Below the pieces are notes generated by a model that was not told the origin of the DNA, ran no database searches, and saw nothing but the letters and a program-made list of their open reading frames with translations. A stretch of 64,000 bases of DNA from Loktanella atrilutea (GTDB taxonomy: Bacteria > Pseudomonadota > Alphaproteobacteria > Rhodobacterales > Rhodobacteraceae), in contig NZ_FQUE01000001.1 in NCBI RefSeq assembly GCF_900128995.1, forward strand, positions 868,001-932,000. Reading direction: 5' to 3'. Within the stretch, counting starts at the first letter, position 1; each line of letters starts with the position of its first letter. This document shows, piece after piece, positions 12,351 to 21,504 of this stretch. A program made the translations under genes and the position numbers.

Positions 12351-13253
12351 TCACGCGGGGATCGCGGCGCGCGCGTCGTCGAGGATCTTCCTGGCCTTCG
12401 CGCCTTCGATCTTCTGTATGTCGTCCTGATACTTCAGGATCGCGCCCAGCGTGTCGGCGATGACGGCGGGTGACAGGTCGATGACGTCGAGGGCGAGCAG
12501 GCACTTCGCCCAGTCGATGGTCTCGGCGACGCCGGGCTTCTTGAACAGATCCTCGGACCGCAGGCGCTGGACGAAGGCCACGACCTCGCGGCTGAGGGTC
12601 TCGGCGGCCTCTGGCGCGCGGGCGTGCAGGATGTCGAGTTCGCGGTCGAAATCGGGATAGTCGACCCAGTGATAGAGGCAGCGGCGTTTCAGGGCGTCGT
12701 GAACCTCGCGCGTGCGGTTACTGGTCAGGATCACGATGGGCGGCGTGGGGGCCTTGATGGTGCCGAGTTCGGGGATCGTGACCTGGAAGTCCGACAGCGC
12801 CTCGAGCAGGAAGGCCTCGAAGGGGGCATCGGTGCGGTCCAGTTCGTCGATCAGCAGGACCGGCGCGCCGCCGGGCTGCGGGCGCATCGCCTGCAGCAGC
12901 GGGCGTTCGATCAGGTAGTCTTCGGTAAAGAGCTCCGCCTTCAGGGCGGTGCGGTCGGTGCCGCCCGCCGCCTCTGCCGTGCGGATCGCGATCATCTGTT
13001 CGGCGAAGTTCCACTCATAGACGGCAGAGGCGGCATCGAGCCCCTCGTAGCACTGCAGGCGGATCAGGCGGCGGCCGAGGGCGGCGGAGAGCGCCTTGGC
13101 AATCTCTGTCTTGCCGGTGCCGGCCTCGCCTTCGAGGAACAGGGGGCGGCCCAGTTTCAGGGCGAGGAAGACCACCGTGGCCAGCGGGCGCGGGCAGATG
13201 TAGCGTTCGGCGGCCAGCGCCGTCTGCACCGCGTCGATGCTGTCGAATGTCAT
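12351..13253 (-). CDS. coxD: MoxR-family AAA+ ATPase (CoxD)
   Basis: Predicted 300-residue AAA+ chaperone-like ATPase. Walker A is GEAGTGKTE (42-50), Walker B VLLIDELDR (132-140), and sensor-1 ILTSNRTRE with the arginine-finger region LKRRCLYHW follows. CoxD proteins are membrane-associated MoxR ATPases needed for maturation of the Mo active site, acting with the VWA partner encoded next. ATG at 13253 was chosen because family similarity starts at MTFDSIDAVQ; the open frame upstream is antisense to the divergent gene. It is the first gene of the minus-strand Mo-hydroxylase unit, with a 222-nt divergent region upstream. Confidence 0.95.
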   Translation of the reverse strand: MTFDSIDAVQTALAAERYICPRPLATVVFLALKLGRPLFLEGEAGTGKTEIAKALSAALGRRLIRLQCYEGLDAASAVYEWNFAEQMIAIRTAEAAGGTDRTALKAELFTEDYLIERPLLQAMRPQPGGAPVLLIDELDRTDAPFEAFLLEALSDFQVTIPELGTIKAPTPPIVILTSNRTREVHDALKRRCLYHWVDYPDFDRELDILHARAPEAAETLSREVVAFVQRLRSEDLFKKPGVAETIDWAKCLLALDVIDLSPAVIADTLGAILKYQDDIQKIEGAKARKILDDARAAIPA

Positions 13254-13475
13254 GGAACCACTCTCCCCCCGGGTCGCCTGTGCGTTCAACCTGCACCCCG
13301 GGGCGCCCGCGTCAAGGCGGACATTGTCGGCACGCGCCGAAGGTCGTAGCCTCCGGCCGGACCGGGCGGGCGGCGGGGTCGCAAAAGGAACCAGACCCTT
13401 GCCCAATTCTGCCGCATTGGCCCCGCACCTTGCCCGCAGACGTGGGTCGGGCCGCGACAGGACAGGAGAGCCGAA

Positions 13476-14417
13476 ATGACGGACCATGCGTTGCACTTCA
13501 CGACCGACCTGAAGGGGCTGGAGCCGGACGACTGGCTGGCGGCGCTGGAAGAGGTCGTGGAGGAGAACGGGTCCTTTACGCCGCTGGGACCCGACCATGT
13601 GGCGACCTTCCTCGACGCCGGGCCGCAGCTGCTGGTCACCTTCGAGAACGCGGCGGATATCCGGGCCCTGCCCGACGCGGCCCCCCGCGGCTTTGCCTTC
13701 GCCCGGCGCGAGGGCTGGTCGCATCTGGCGATCATCGGCAGAGAGGAGAGCTGGTTCCGCGATCCCGCGATCTACCGGCACGTCGACCGGCTGATCGACG
13801 ACGGTTTCTTCGAGGATTTCGAAAGCGTGCTGTTCTTCGGCAGCGGCGCGGGCGGATATGCGGCGGCGGCCTACAGTGTCGCGGCCCCAGGCGCGCGGGT
13901 GCTGGCGCTGCGGCCGCAGGCGACGCTGGACCCGACCGTCACCGGCTGGGATACGCGCTACATGGCGCAGCGGCGGCTGAACTTCACCGGGCGCTACGCC
14001 TATGCGCCCGACATGATCGACGCGGCCCGTCAGGTCTGGATCGCCTACGCGCCGCAGCAGCGGTTCGACGCGATGCACGCCAGCCTCTTTACCCGGCCCA
14101 ACGTGCAGATGCTGCGAATCAGCGGGATCGTCGGCCGGCTGGACGCAGCTTTCGACAGCCTCGGCGCCCTCGACACGCTGCTGCGCGACGCGATGGCGGG
14201 CGACCTGACGGTGCAGCGATTCATCCGTGCCCTCGCGGCGCGCAAGACCTACAGCCCCTACCTGCGGAACCTCGTGCGGCGGGCCCGCGACCGCGGCCAC
14301 GACGATCTGGCAGCACTGGCCTGCCGCGCGGTGCTGGCGCGCGGCCCTGACAGCCATTTCGCGCGGCAACTGGAACAGATGGGCCAACCGGTGCCGCAGC
14401 AGGACGCCGCGGAATAG
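13476..14417 (+). CDS. Conserved alphaproteobacterial protein of unknown function (often labelled phosphoadenosine phosphosulfate reductase)
   Basis: Predicted 313-residue soluble protein of a family I know from Rhodobacterales, where databases often carry the name PAPS reductase. I see no PP-loop (SGGxDS) and no CGxH active-site cysteine, so that name is not supported. The segment FFGSGAGGYAAAAYS (120-134) resembles the nucleophile elbow of an alpha/beta hydrolase, but the residue at the nucleophile position is Gly124, not Ser. ACAGGAGA precedes the ATG by 6 nt. It is divergent from coxD; pyrC follows 73 nt downstream on the same strand. Function unknown. Confidence 0.8.
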   Translation: MTDHALHFTTDLKGLEPDDWLAALEEVVEENGSFTPLGPDHVATFLDAGPQLLVTFENAADIRALPDAAPRGFAFARREGWSHLAIIGREESWFRDPAIYRHVDRLIDDGFFEDFESVLFFGSGAGGYAAAAYSVAAPGARVLALRPQATLDPTVTGWDTRYMAQRRLNFTGRYAYAPDMIDAARQVWIAYAPQQRFDAMHASLFTRPNVQMLRISGIVGRLDAAFDSLGALDTLLRDAMAGDLTVQRFIRALAARKTYSPYLRNLVRRARDRGHDDLAALACRAVLARGPDSHFARQLEQMGQPVPQQDAAE

Positions 14418-14490
14418 GACGGTCCCGATCTGACGTGCGCCCGGGGCGGCGTGACTGGTCAGCGCCGCCGTTCGCGTGTAATGGACGGTC

Positions 14491-15540
14491 ATGCCCGACC
14501 GACAGATCACAGAACTGACCCTGCGCCGCCCCGACGACTGGCACCTGCACCTGCGCGATGGCGCGATGCTGGAGGCCGTGCTGCCGGAAACCGCCCGCCA
14601 TTTCGCGCGGGCCATCGTGATGCCGAACCTCGTGCCGCCGGTGGTGACCGGTGCGCAGGCCATGGCCTATCGCGACCGGATCATGGCGGCCCTGCCCGCC
14701 GGCGCCGATTTCACGCCACTGATGACGCTCTACCTGACCGAGGATACCGACCCCGATGACGTGACGGCGGCCCATGCGGCAGGGATCATCACCGCGGTGA
14801 AACTCTATCCCGCGGGCGCCACGACCAATTCCGCCAGCGGCGTGCGCGATTTCGACAAGGTGCGCCCGGTGCTCGACCGCATGGCAGAGATCGGCCTGCC
14901 GCTGTGTGTCCACGGCGAGGTGACCGATCCCAGCATCGACATCTTCGACCGCGAGGCGGTGTTCATCGACAAGATCCTGCGGCCGATGCGCAAGAAGAAC
15001 CCCGACCTGCGCATCGTGATGGAGCATGTGACGACGCAGAACGCCGTGGACTACGTCCGCGACGCGGCCCGCAACCTTGCCGCGACGATCACGACCCATC
15101 ACCTGATCATCAACCGCAACCACATCCTCGCCGGCGGTATCCGCCCGCACTTCTATTGCCTCCCGGTGGCCAAGCGCGAGACGCACCGCGTGGCACTGGT
15201 GCAGGCGGCGGTGTCGGGCGACAAGCGGTTCTTCCTCGGCACCGATTCCGCCCCCCATACGGAGGCCGGCAAGCTGCAGGCCTGCGGCTGCGCCGGCATC
15301 TTCACCGCGACCAATACGATGTCCTGCCTTGCAGAGGTCTTCGAGGCCGCGGGCGCCCTGCGCCAGCTGGAGGCCTTCACCTCTCTGAACGGTCCGGCCT
15401 TCTACCGGATGGAACCCAATGCCGACACGATCACCCTGACGCGGGGCGATCCCGTCGCATATCCTGCGCGGATCGACACCGGCGAGGGGCCGGTGACGGT
15501 CTTCGACCCCGGTTTCCCCCTGCACTGGCGCGTCACCTGA
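14491..15540 (+). CDS. pyrC: Dihydroorotase, class II
   Basis: Predicted 349-residue zinc enzyme that cyclises N-carbamoyl-aspartate to dihydroorotate in pyrimidine synthesis. The metal-binding HLH is at 18-20 ([10 protein letters not shown]); [13 protein letters not shown] supplies the carboxylated lysine; [13 protein letters not shown] and GTDSAPH give the remaining histidines and the catalytic aspartate. Length fits the homodimeric class II enzyme of Proteobacteria. pyrE follows after 40 nt on the same strand, so the two are probably co-transcribed. Confidence 0.98.
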   Translation: MPDRQITELTLRRPDDWHLHLRDGAMLEAVLPETARHFARAIVMPNLVPPVVTGAQAMAYRDRIMAALPAGADFTPLMTLYLTEDTDPDDVTAAHAAGIITAVKLYPAGATTNSASGVRDFDKVRPVLDRMAEIGLPLCVHGEVTDPSIDIFDREAVFIDKILRPMRKKNPDLRIVMEHVTTQNAVDYVRDAARNLAATITTHHLIINRNHILAGGIRPHFYCLPVAKRETHRVALVQAAVSGDKRFFLGTDSAPHTEAGKLQACGCAGIFTATNTMSCLAEVFEAAGALRQLEAFTSLNGPAFYRMEPNADTITLTRGDPVAYPARIDTGEGPVTVFDPGFPLHWRVT

Positions 15541-15580
15541 CGCGGACCGTCCCCGTGCCCCGAACGAAAGGTTCCACCCG

Positions 15581-16258
15581 ATGATCCCCACCGGTTTTCC
15601 CGCCAAGGACGAGATCGCCCGCCTGACCGCCGGCATGCTGCTGGAAATCGGCGCGGTGGATTTCAACACAACGACCCCCTTTACCCATGCCAGCGGCAAG
15701 CAGGCGCCGACCTACGTCGATTGCCGCAAGCTGATCTCCTACCCCCGCATCCGCGCGACGCTGATGGATTTCCTGACCGTCACGATCATGCGAGAGGCCG
15801 GTTTCGAGGCCTTCGACAACATCGCCGGCGGCGAGACGGCGGGCATCCCCTTTGCCGCGATGGTGGCCGAACGCATGGCGCTGCCGATGACCTACGTGCG
15901 CAAGAAGCCCAAGGGCTACGGCCGCAATGCCCGCATCGAGGGCGTGATGACCGAAGGCCAGCGCGTCCTGCTGGTGGAGGATCTGACCACCGACGGCGGG
16001 TCCAAGCTGTCCTTCGTGGACGCGATCCGCGAGACCGGCGCCACCTGCGGCGCGACGGCGGTCATCTTCTTCTACGGCATCTTCGAAGGGGTGGAGGCGC
16101 GACTTGCCGACCACGGCGTGCAGCTGCTGCACCTGTGCACCTGGTGGGATGTGCTGGCGGTCGCCCGCGCCCGCGGCGCATTCGACGACAGGACGCTCGA
16201 CGCGGTAGAGGCCTACCTGCGCAACCCGGCCGGATGGACCCCGGGCGTCATGGTCTGA
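15581..16258 (+). CDS. pyrE: Orotate phosphoribosyltransferase
   Basis: Predicted 225-residue enzyme joining orotate and PRPP to give OMP. The PRPP-binding motif [13 protein letters not shown] and the loop with [17 protein letters not shown] are clear. The C-terminus carries a short extension usual in Alphaproteobacteria. It follows pyrC; the partner pyrF (OMP decarboxylase) is not in this window. Confidence 0.97.
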   Translation: MIPTGFPAKDEIARLTAGMLLEIGAVDFNTTTPFTHASGKQAPTYVDCRKLISYPRIRATLMDFLTVTIMREAGFEAFDNIAGGETAGIPFAAMVAERMALPMTYVRKKPKGYGRNARIEGVMTEGQRVLLVEDLTTDGGSKLSFVDAIRETGATCGATAVIFFYGIFEGVEARLADHGVQLLHLCTWWDVLAVARARGAFDDRTLDAVEAYLRNPAGWTPGVMV

Positions 16259-16356
16259 CGCTGCGCCGGCGGATGTCTGCCGCCGATCAGACCACCATAT
16301 CTTGAGGCTTCTGGTAGCGATGTGCGCCATCTTGTGGTAAGCTCGCCGCAGGCGAC

Positions 16357-16365
16357 CTATCCACA
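16357..16365 (+). promoter_or_regulatory. DnaA-box-like nonamer upstream of dnaB
   Basis: CTATCCACA differs in one base from the DnaA box TTATCCACA. It is a single site about 90 nt before the dnaB start, in the 198-nt pyrE-dnaB gap. A single near-match can occur by chance. Confidence 0.25.
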
Positions 16366-16456
16366 GAAATATACAATTTGGGTCCGCGCCGCCGCTGGTC
16401 TATGACCGGCGCAAGCCACGCCGCACGTGGCAACCGACCGAGGGGACAGGCATCCG

Positions 16457-17962
16457 ATGAACGAGATCAGCATTTTCAATGCGACCGGCACCGCCGAGGC
16501 GAGCGTCGACACGATGCCGCATTCGATCGAGGCGGAACAGCAGTTGCTGGGCGCGATCCTGACCAACAACGACATCTTCGACCGGATCGCCTCTGTCGTG
16601 GGCCCGCAGCATTTCTACGATCCCGTCCACGCCCGCATCTTCGATTGCTGCGCCGCGCGCCTGTCCAAGAACGCGCTGGCCAGCCCGGTAACGCTGAAAT
16701 CCTACATGGAGGATGACGAGGGCCTCGCCGAACTCGGCGGCGGCGCCTACCTCGTGCGGCTGGCGGCCTCGGCCACCTCCGCCTTTGCCGCGCGCGACTA
16801 CGCGCAGATGATCTACGACCTCGCGATCCGCCGTCAGCTGATCCAGGTCGGGCAGACGATCTCTTCCAAGGCGTCCAAGGTCGACGTGGCCTCCGAACCC
16901 AAGGACCAGATCGTCGAGGCGGAACAGGCACTTTATGCGCTGGCCGAAAGCGGCACCAGCGAGAGCGGCTTTCAGTCCTTCCTGCGGGCGGTGACCGACG
17001 CGGTGAACGTCGCCAACGCCGCCTATCAGCGCGATGGGGGGCTGGCCGGCGTCTCGACCGGTCTCGTCGATCTCGACAAGAAACTGGGCGGGTTGCACAA
17101 GTCCGACCTTCTGATCCTTGCGGGCCGCCCGTCCATGGGCAAGACGTCGCTTGCGACCAACATCGCCTACAACATCGCCAAGGCCTACAAGAAGGGCACC
17201 CTGCACGACGGCACCGAAGGCGCTGTGAACGGCGGCGTCGTGGGCTTCTATTCGCTGGAAATGTCCGCCGAACAGCTGGCTGCCCGGATCCTGTCGGAAG
17301 CGGCAGAGGTGCCAAGCGAACAGATTCGCCGCGGCGACATGACAGAGGTCGAATTCCGCCGCTTCGTCCATGCCGCCAAGCAGCTCGAATCCTGTCCGCT
17401 CTTCATCGACGACACGCCCGCCCTGCCGATCAGCCAGCTGGCCGCCCGCGCGCGGCGTCTGAAGCGGACGCATGGTCTGGACGTTCTGGTCGTGGACTAC
17501 CTGCAACTGGTGCGCGGCACCGGGCGGTCGGAAAACCGCGTGAACGAGATCTCCGAGATCACCATGGGCCTGAAGGCCATCGCCAAGGAACTGATGATCC
17601 CGGTCATCGCCCTGTCGCAGCTGTCGCGTCAGGTGGAAAACCGCGAAGACAAGCGCCCGCAACTGTCGGACCTGCGGGAATCCGGCTCGATCGAGCAGGA
17701 CGCCGACGTGGTGATGTTCGTGTTCCGCGAGGAATACTACAAGGAACGCGAAAAGCCGGGCGATCACGAGATGGACAAGATCGCCATCTGGCAGGAAGAG
17801 ATGGAGCGCCTGCGCGGCAAGGCCGAGGTCGTCATCGGCAAGCAGCGCCACGGCCCCATCGGCACGGTCGAACTCAGCTTCGAGGGCCGTTTCACCCGCT
17901 TCGGCAATCTTGTGAAGCCCTGGCAGCAGGACGGCGGCGCCGGCGGCGACGTCGGTTTCTAG
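16457..17962 (+). CDS. dnaB: Replicative DNA helicase
   Basis: Predicted 501-residue hexameric 5'-3' helicase of the replication fork. The N-terminal DnaB domain begins at MPHSIEAEQQLLGAIL; the RecA-like domain holds Walker A GRPSMGKTS, the segment VGFYSLEMS, and VLVVDYLQLVRG (Walker B, H3). No intein is inserted. The ATG at 16457 (MNEISIFN) fits the family; a GTG 30 nt upstream is in frame but less likely. It stands alone between pyrE and a repeat element. Confidence 0.98.
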   Translation: MNEISIFNATGTAEASVDTMPHSIEAEQQLLGAILTNNDIFDRIASVVGPQHFYDPVHARIFDCCAARLSKNALASPVTLKSYMEDDEGLAELGGGAYLVRLAASATSAFAARDYAQMIYDLAIRRQLIQVGQTISSKASKVDVASEPKDQIVEAEQALYALAESGTSESGFQSFLRAVTDAVNVANAAYQRDGGLAGVSTGLVDLDKKLGGLHKSDLLILAGRPSMGKTSLATNIAYNIAKAYKKGTLHDGTEGAVNGGVVGFYSLEMSAEQLAARILSEAAEVPSEQIRRGDMTEVEFRRFVHAAKQLESCPLFIDDTPALPISQLAARARRLKRTHGLDVLVVDYLQLVRGTGRSENRVNEISEITMGLKAIAKELMIPVIALSQLSRQVENREDKRPQLSDLRESGSIEQDADVVMFVFREEYYKEREKPGDHEMDKIAIWQEEMERLRGKAEVVIGKQRHGPIGTVELSFEGRFTRFGNLVKPWQQDGGAGGDVGF

Positions 17963-18023
17963 ACCCGCGTCCCTCTTCGGTCCGGCGCCCATGGCTCTGG
18001 ACCTCATCGGGCGGGGCCCGCCC

Positions 18024-18077
18024 CTTCTTCTCGTCGGAAATACCTTGCGGAGGCGTGGAGGTGCAAAACCTCCACGC
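18024..18077 (-). repeat. Intergenic GTATTT element, copy d
   Basis: Minus-strand orientation: a 10-bp hairpin (18077-18068/18062-18053, GCGTGGAGGT type with a 5-nt loop), then CCGCAAGGTATTTCC and AGAAGAAG. It is in the 200-nt gap after dnaB, reading against the flanking plus-strand genes. Confidence 0.65.
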
Positions 18078-18162
18078 GGGACGGCACGGCCCGCCCACGG
18101 CGCTGTCATTTGCAACCTGCCGCCATACCCCTATCTTGGTGAGAGCCAGTGAAAGGGTCCCC

Positions 18163-19455
18163 ATGACCGATGAGCCCCGCCCGACCTCTGCCAGCGTATC
18201 CCGGACAGAGGCGCGCAACATCCGCAACGCCCGCGACCTCGAATCCCACGTCGTCTGGCTGGAAAGCATCACCGGCACCGCTCTTGGCGTGCTCGCGGTG
18301 GCATCGGGCATCTATACCTACCTCGGCGTCTCCTCGCTGCTTGACGACAACGGCGCCCTGTCGGTCTTTGCCGCGCTGGCCTATTCGGTCGCCGTCTCCG
18401 TGGGGATCTACGTCTTCTGGTCCTACATGATGCGCCTGCTGCCAGCGGTGCATACGGCCACGGCGCGCATCGGCCTCGGTCTGTCCATGGTGCTGGGCAG
18501 CCTTGCCATCATCGCCATGTCGTCCTGGCTGAACGCCGCGGCCCTCGCGGGTGCCGCCGCCGTCGAACAGCATCTGGCCGAAACGGTGCAGCAATATCAG
18601 ACGGCCCTCGAACGCGCGGACGAGATCACCCAGTCGGCGCAAAGCCTGTCGCGCGACGTCGCCCGCGTCCGCCAGTCCTTCGACGATCTGAGCGAGCAGG
18701 AGGCAACCGGCCAGCTGTCGGGCTTCGCCGGGCAAGGCGCCGTCTTCCGCCTGCTGCGCCAGAAATCCGATGAACTCGCCGCGCTCGAGGCGCAGATCAC
18801 CGCCCAGCAGCCGCTGGTCGAGCAGGCCTTCACCGAAGGGAACGCGATCCTGTCGCGGATGCGCGCCCTGACCGTTGACCAGGGCTCGATCGAGGCCCGC
18901 ACCGTGCCCTTCAGCGAGGAGGCGGTCCGGCTGGCCAACGTCATCACGCAACTGCGCCAGCTGTCCGTGGCACCGCTGGTGAACCGCGCCGCCACCGATC
19001 TGGCCGATGCGGTGGTCCTGCCCAGCCTCGATGGGTCCGACAGCGACACCCGCGCGGGTCAGCAGGCGACAATCGATTCGGTCCTCGGCGTGCTGCAGCA
19101 GCGGGCGACCACCCTGCAGGCGGCGGCGCAGGACGTGCTGGCGATGACGCCCCCCGCCGATATCAGCTACACCCCGATCAGCGCCGCCGACGCGGTGATC
19201 CTCTACGCCGGAAACTTCATTCCCTCCTGGGCCGGCGCCATTGCCATCGACCTGCTGCCCGCCGTGCTGGTGCTCATCCTCGCCGTCACGCAGGCCGCGA
19301 TCCGGGCGGGCCGCGACGGCACTGCGGCCGAGGATTCAATGACCCTGTCGGAACTGCGCGCCGCCGTGAACGCGATGCGCGAGATGGAAACCTCCCTCGA
19401 CCGGACGGAGGCGGTGGTGACCCGCCTCGATCGCCAGAAGACCCCCGCCGAATGA
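18163..19455 (+). CDS. Membrane protein with long periplasmic or cytoplasmic coiled coil, unknown function
   Basis: Predicted 430-residue protein that I do not recognise as a named family. Hydrophobic segments lie at about 36-60, 65-92 and 103-125, followed by a helical Glu/Gln/Ala-rich region (about 131-340, probable coiled coil), a fourth membrane segment at about 383-405 (LLPAVLVLILAVTQAAI), and a charged C-terminal helix. The ATG at 18163 was chosen because residues from there are hydrophilic then membrane-spanning; the upstream in-frame codons cross the repeat element. Its stop overlaps the start of the next gene (ATGA), so the products are probably partners. Topology is inferred by eye only. 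Confidence 0.8.
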   Translation: MTDEPRPTSASVSRTEARNIRNARDLESHVVWLESITGTALGVLAVASGIYTYLGVSSLLDDNGALSVFAALAYSVAVSVGIYVFWSYMMRLLPAVHTATARIGLGLSMVLGSLAIIAMSSWLNAAALAGAAAVEQHLAETVQQYQTALERADEITQSAQSLSRDVARVRQSFDDLSEQEATGQLSGFAGQGAVFRLLRQKSDELAALEAQITAQQPLVEQAFTEGNAILSRMRALTVDQGSIEARTVPFSEEAVRLANVITQLRQLSVAPLVNRAATDLADAVVLPSLDGSDSDTRAGQQATIDSVLGVLQQRATTLQAAAQDVLAMTPPADISYTPISAADAVILYAGNFIPSWAGAIAIDLLPAVLVLILAVTQAAIRAGRDGTAAEDSMTLSELRAAVNAMREMETSLDRTEAVVTRLDRQKTPAE

Positions 19456-20228
19456 CGACGGCCCCTGCCCGCTGGTCCGCAGGCCGTCTGCTGCGCTGGA
19501 TCTTCGGCCTGCAGTTGGTCTTCGGCGCGGTGTTGCTGGGATCGGACATCGCCCGCATCCTGCCGCAGGTCGCGATGCCCTCCAGCGCGCCGGCGATCAC
19601 GCAGCCCCTCGGTCCCGGCGACCAGACCCGCCGCTACGATCCCGCGCGGATCGATCAGCGCCCCGCCCGCCCCGGCTCGCGCCCGATCCCTGCGAGCACT
19701 GACATGCCCTCGCGCCTCGATTTCAGCGATACGGTCTGGCAGGGCGAACCGACGATCACCCTCACCGGCCGCATCGCGCCGGGCGACGCGGACCGCCTGA
19801 CCGATTTCCTGACGACCGTGGACCCGGCACCCACGCAGGCCTTCCTCAATTCCCCTGGCGGATCGGTGCAGGACGCGCTCGCGATGGGCCGCGTCCTGCG
19901 CGATCTCGGCCTCGCGACCCGGATGACCGCCAGCGACATCTGCCTCTCCGCCTGCCCCTACCTGCTGGCCGCCGGCACGACCCGCAGCGTCGAGGACGGC
20001 GCCCTCGTGGGCATCCACCAGCACTACTTCGGCGAAAACACTGCCCTGCCCGCCTTCATGGCCGTCTCCGACATCCAGCGCGGCCAGGGCGAGGTGATGG
20101 AATATCTTGCGGACATGGGCATCGATCCGCTGATCATGCGCCCGGCCCTCGCCACCCCGCCGGACGAGATCTACCTGCTGACCCCCGACGAGATGCAGCG
20201 CTTCCGCCTGACGACCGACGCCGACTGA
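19452..20228 (+). CDS. Exported ClpP/crotonase-fold protein (COG3904-like), possible serine peptidase
   Basis: Predicted 258-residue protein with an uncleaved signal anchor or signal peptide (about 14-38) and a ClpP-like domain from about 90. NSPGGSVQDA (133-142) gives the oxyanion glycines, Ser166 in DICLSACPYLLAAG is the likely nucleophile and His189 in VGIHQHY the likely base. The protein would face the periplasm. It overlaps the coiled-coil membrane protein gene by 4 nt, suggesting a membrane-bound complex in which that protein scaffolds or presents substrate. Substrate unknown. A repeat element and a hairpin follow the stop codon. Confidence 0.82.
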   Translation: MTTAPARWSAGRLLRWIFGLQLVFGAVLLGSDIARILPQVAMPSSAPAITQPLGPGDQTRRYDPARIDQRPARPGSRPIPASTDMPSRLDFSDTVWQGEPTITLTGRIAPGDADRLTDFLTTVDPAPTQAFLNSPGGSVQDALAMGRVLRDLGLATRMTASDICLSACPYLLAAGTTRSVEDGALVGIHQHYFGENTALPAFMAVSDIQRGQGEVMEYLADMGIDPLIMRPALATPPDEIYLLTPDEMQRFRLTTDAD

Positions 20229-20229
20229 A

Positions 20230-20264
20230 GTCCTCGCTTTTTTCCAAATACTCCCGCCGGAGGC
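20230..20264 (-). repeat. Intergenic GTATTT element, copy e (CGGCGGGAG variant)
   Basis: Minus-strand orientation: GCCTCCGGCGGGAGTATTTGG followed by a run of A and GCGAGGAC. The CTCC/GGAG arms form a small hairpin immediately before the GTATTT core. It lies in the gap between two convergent genes and is almost identical to copy f after edd. Confidence 0.7.
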
Positions 20265-20285
20265 TTGCCGTGCCCTGCACGGCAA
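20265..20285. terminator. Hairpin between convergent genes (possible bidirectional terminator)
   Basis: Perfect 9-bp stem (20265-20273 with 20277-20285, TTGCCGTGC type) and a 3-nt loop, 1 nt past the olsB stop and 37 nt past the stop of the ClpP-fold gene. No T-tract is present in either direction, so termination is only inferred from position. Confidence 0.5.
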
Positions 20286-20286
20286 A

Positions 20287-21006
20287 TCAGCCCGCCAGCG
20301 CGCGCAACGCCCGCGCCCGTGCCGGCGGGACCGCATCGACGGCGACGGCGGTGAAGACATGCACCGTGTCCATCACGTCATCCACCACCGCATGATCTCC
20401 GACCCAGCCACCCATCCCGAGGTAGCTGCGCAACAGCGGCGGCAGCCCCGCCAGTGCCGCCCGACGGTCCGGCACCGGCCCCGCCAGCGGCACGACCCGG
20501 TCCGCCCGGCGCCCCGGCCGCAGCCCCTCCGGCCCCTGATGATGGCGGCCCAACAGGGCCAGCGCGGCGGCGTGGCGCTGCGGATCGGCGCCGGCAAAGC
20601 TGGAGCAGCCGATCAGCAGCCCCGCGCCATGGGTATCGACGAGGGCGGTCAGCGCGCCCCAGGCCAGACGCAACACGTCGACGGCCCCGGCCGTTGGGGC
20701 CACGCAGAACCGCCCGATCTCGATGACCGGGCGTTCAAAGGTGGCCAGTGGCGACAGGTCGTAGGCGGTGGCGGCGTAGCTTGTGCTCAGGGCGTCGCCG
20801 TGGGGCAGCACCATGACACGGCAGGTGCCGACCAGACCGCCCTCACCGCCGATCATGATGTGCTGGCAGGCGGCATCGAAGGCATCCGCATCGACGCCGG
20901 GGCGGCCGAAGAAGCAGGCGTGGCGCAGCGCCTGACAGGCCGCAAGGTCGGCGGCATCCTGCGCCAGCCGGACGCCAAGGCGACCCTTGTGGAATGATGC
21001 CGTCAT
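20287..21006 (-). CDS. olsB: L-ornithine N-alpha-acyltransferase (OlsB type, GNAT fold)
   Basis: Predicted 239-residue acyltransferase that would transfer a 3-hydroxyacyl group from ACP to ornithine, the first step of ornithine-lipid synthesis. Family segments seen: VRLAQDAADLAACQALRHACF near the N-terminus, EIGRFCVAP, LIGCSSFAGADP, and LPPLLRSYLGMGGWVGDHAVVD. The stretch between about 155 and 185 is unusually Gly/Arg/Pro-rich. The OlsA acyltransferase gene that completes the pathway is not in this window. It is divergent from msrB, with 72 nt between starts. Confidence 0.85.
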   Translation of the reverse strand: MTASFHKGRLGVRLAQDAADLAACQALRHACFFGRPGVDADAFDAACQHIMIGGEGGLVGTCRVMVLPHGDALSTSYAATAYDLSPLATFERPVIEIGRFCVAPTAGAVDVLRLAWGALTALVDTHGAGLLIGCSSFAGADPQRHAAALALLGRHHQGPEGLRPGRRADRVVPLAGPVPDRRAALAGLPPLLRSYLGMGGWVGDHAVVDDVMDTVHVFTAVAVDAVPPARARALRALAG

Positions 21007-21078
21007 CGGACCTCGCCTTGGCGACCCGTGACCGCCGCCCTACATGTCAACCAACACATTGCAGGAAAGATGACAATC

Positions 21079-21474
21079 ATGGACAAAGTCAACAAAACCG
21101 ACGCCGAGTGGAAGGAAGAACTCTCGCCCGAGGCGTTCAAGGTGCTGCGCAAGCACGGCACCGAACGGGCAGGCACCCACGACGATTTTCCGAAGGATGC
21201 CGGCACGTTCCTGTGCAAGGGCTGCGGCAATCCGCTGTTCACGCAGGACACGAAGTTCGAATCCGGCACCGGCTGGCCGTCGTTCTATGCGCCCATCGAC
21301 GCCGACGCGGTGGGCGAACAGACCGACCGCAGCCTGTTCATGCGACGGACGGAAGTCCACTGCGCGCGCTGCGACGGGCATCTTGGACACGTCTTTCCCG
21401 ACGGCCCGGCCCCGACCGGCCTGCGCTACTGCATGAACGGCGTGGCCATGACGTTCGAACCGGACCAGTCCTGA
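21079..21474 (+). CDS. msrB: Peptide-methionine (R)-S-oxide reductase
   Basis: Predicted 131-residue repair enzyme reducing methionine-R-sulfoxide. The zinc site is Cys46/Cys49 (CKGCG) and Cys95/Cys98 (CARCDG); the catalytic Cys118 is in LRYCMNG. Three in-frame ATGs are close together; the one at 21079 (MDKVNKTDAEW) has AGGAAAG 9 nt upstream and fits the family start. A hairpin (21492-21499 with 21512-21519) follows, overlapping the 3' end of the convergent bamE. Confidence 0.96.
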   Translation: MDKVNKTDAEWKEELSPEAFKVLRKHGTERAGTHDDFPKDAGTFLCKGCGNPLFTQDTKFESGTGWPSFYAPIDADAVGEQTDRSLFMRRTEVHCARCDGHLGHVFPDGPAPTGLRYCMNGVAMTFEPDQS

Positions 21475-21504
21475 TCCTGTCCGTCCGGCCCGACGGTCCC
21501 CGGT

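Noticed and set aside
16259-16456. Replication origin at the dnaB upstream region
   Set aside because: Only one imperfect DnaA-box-like site and no AT-rich unwinding region or dnaA/dnaN/parAB neighbours.
20373-20560. Compensated frameshift inside olsB (unusual Gly/Arg/Pro-rich stretch)
   Set aside because: Neither other frame gives a better family match in this stretch and the reading frame resumes without a stop, so I treat it as divergence.
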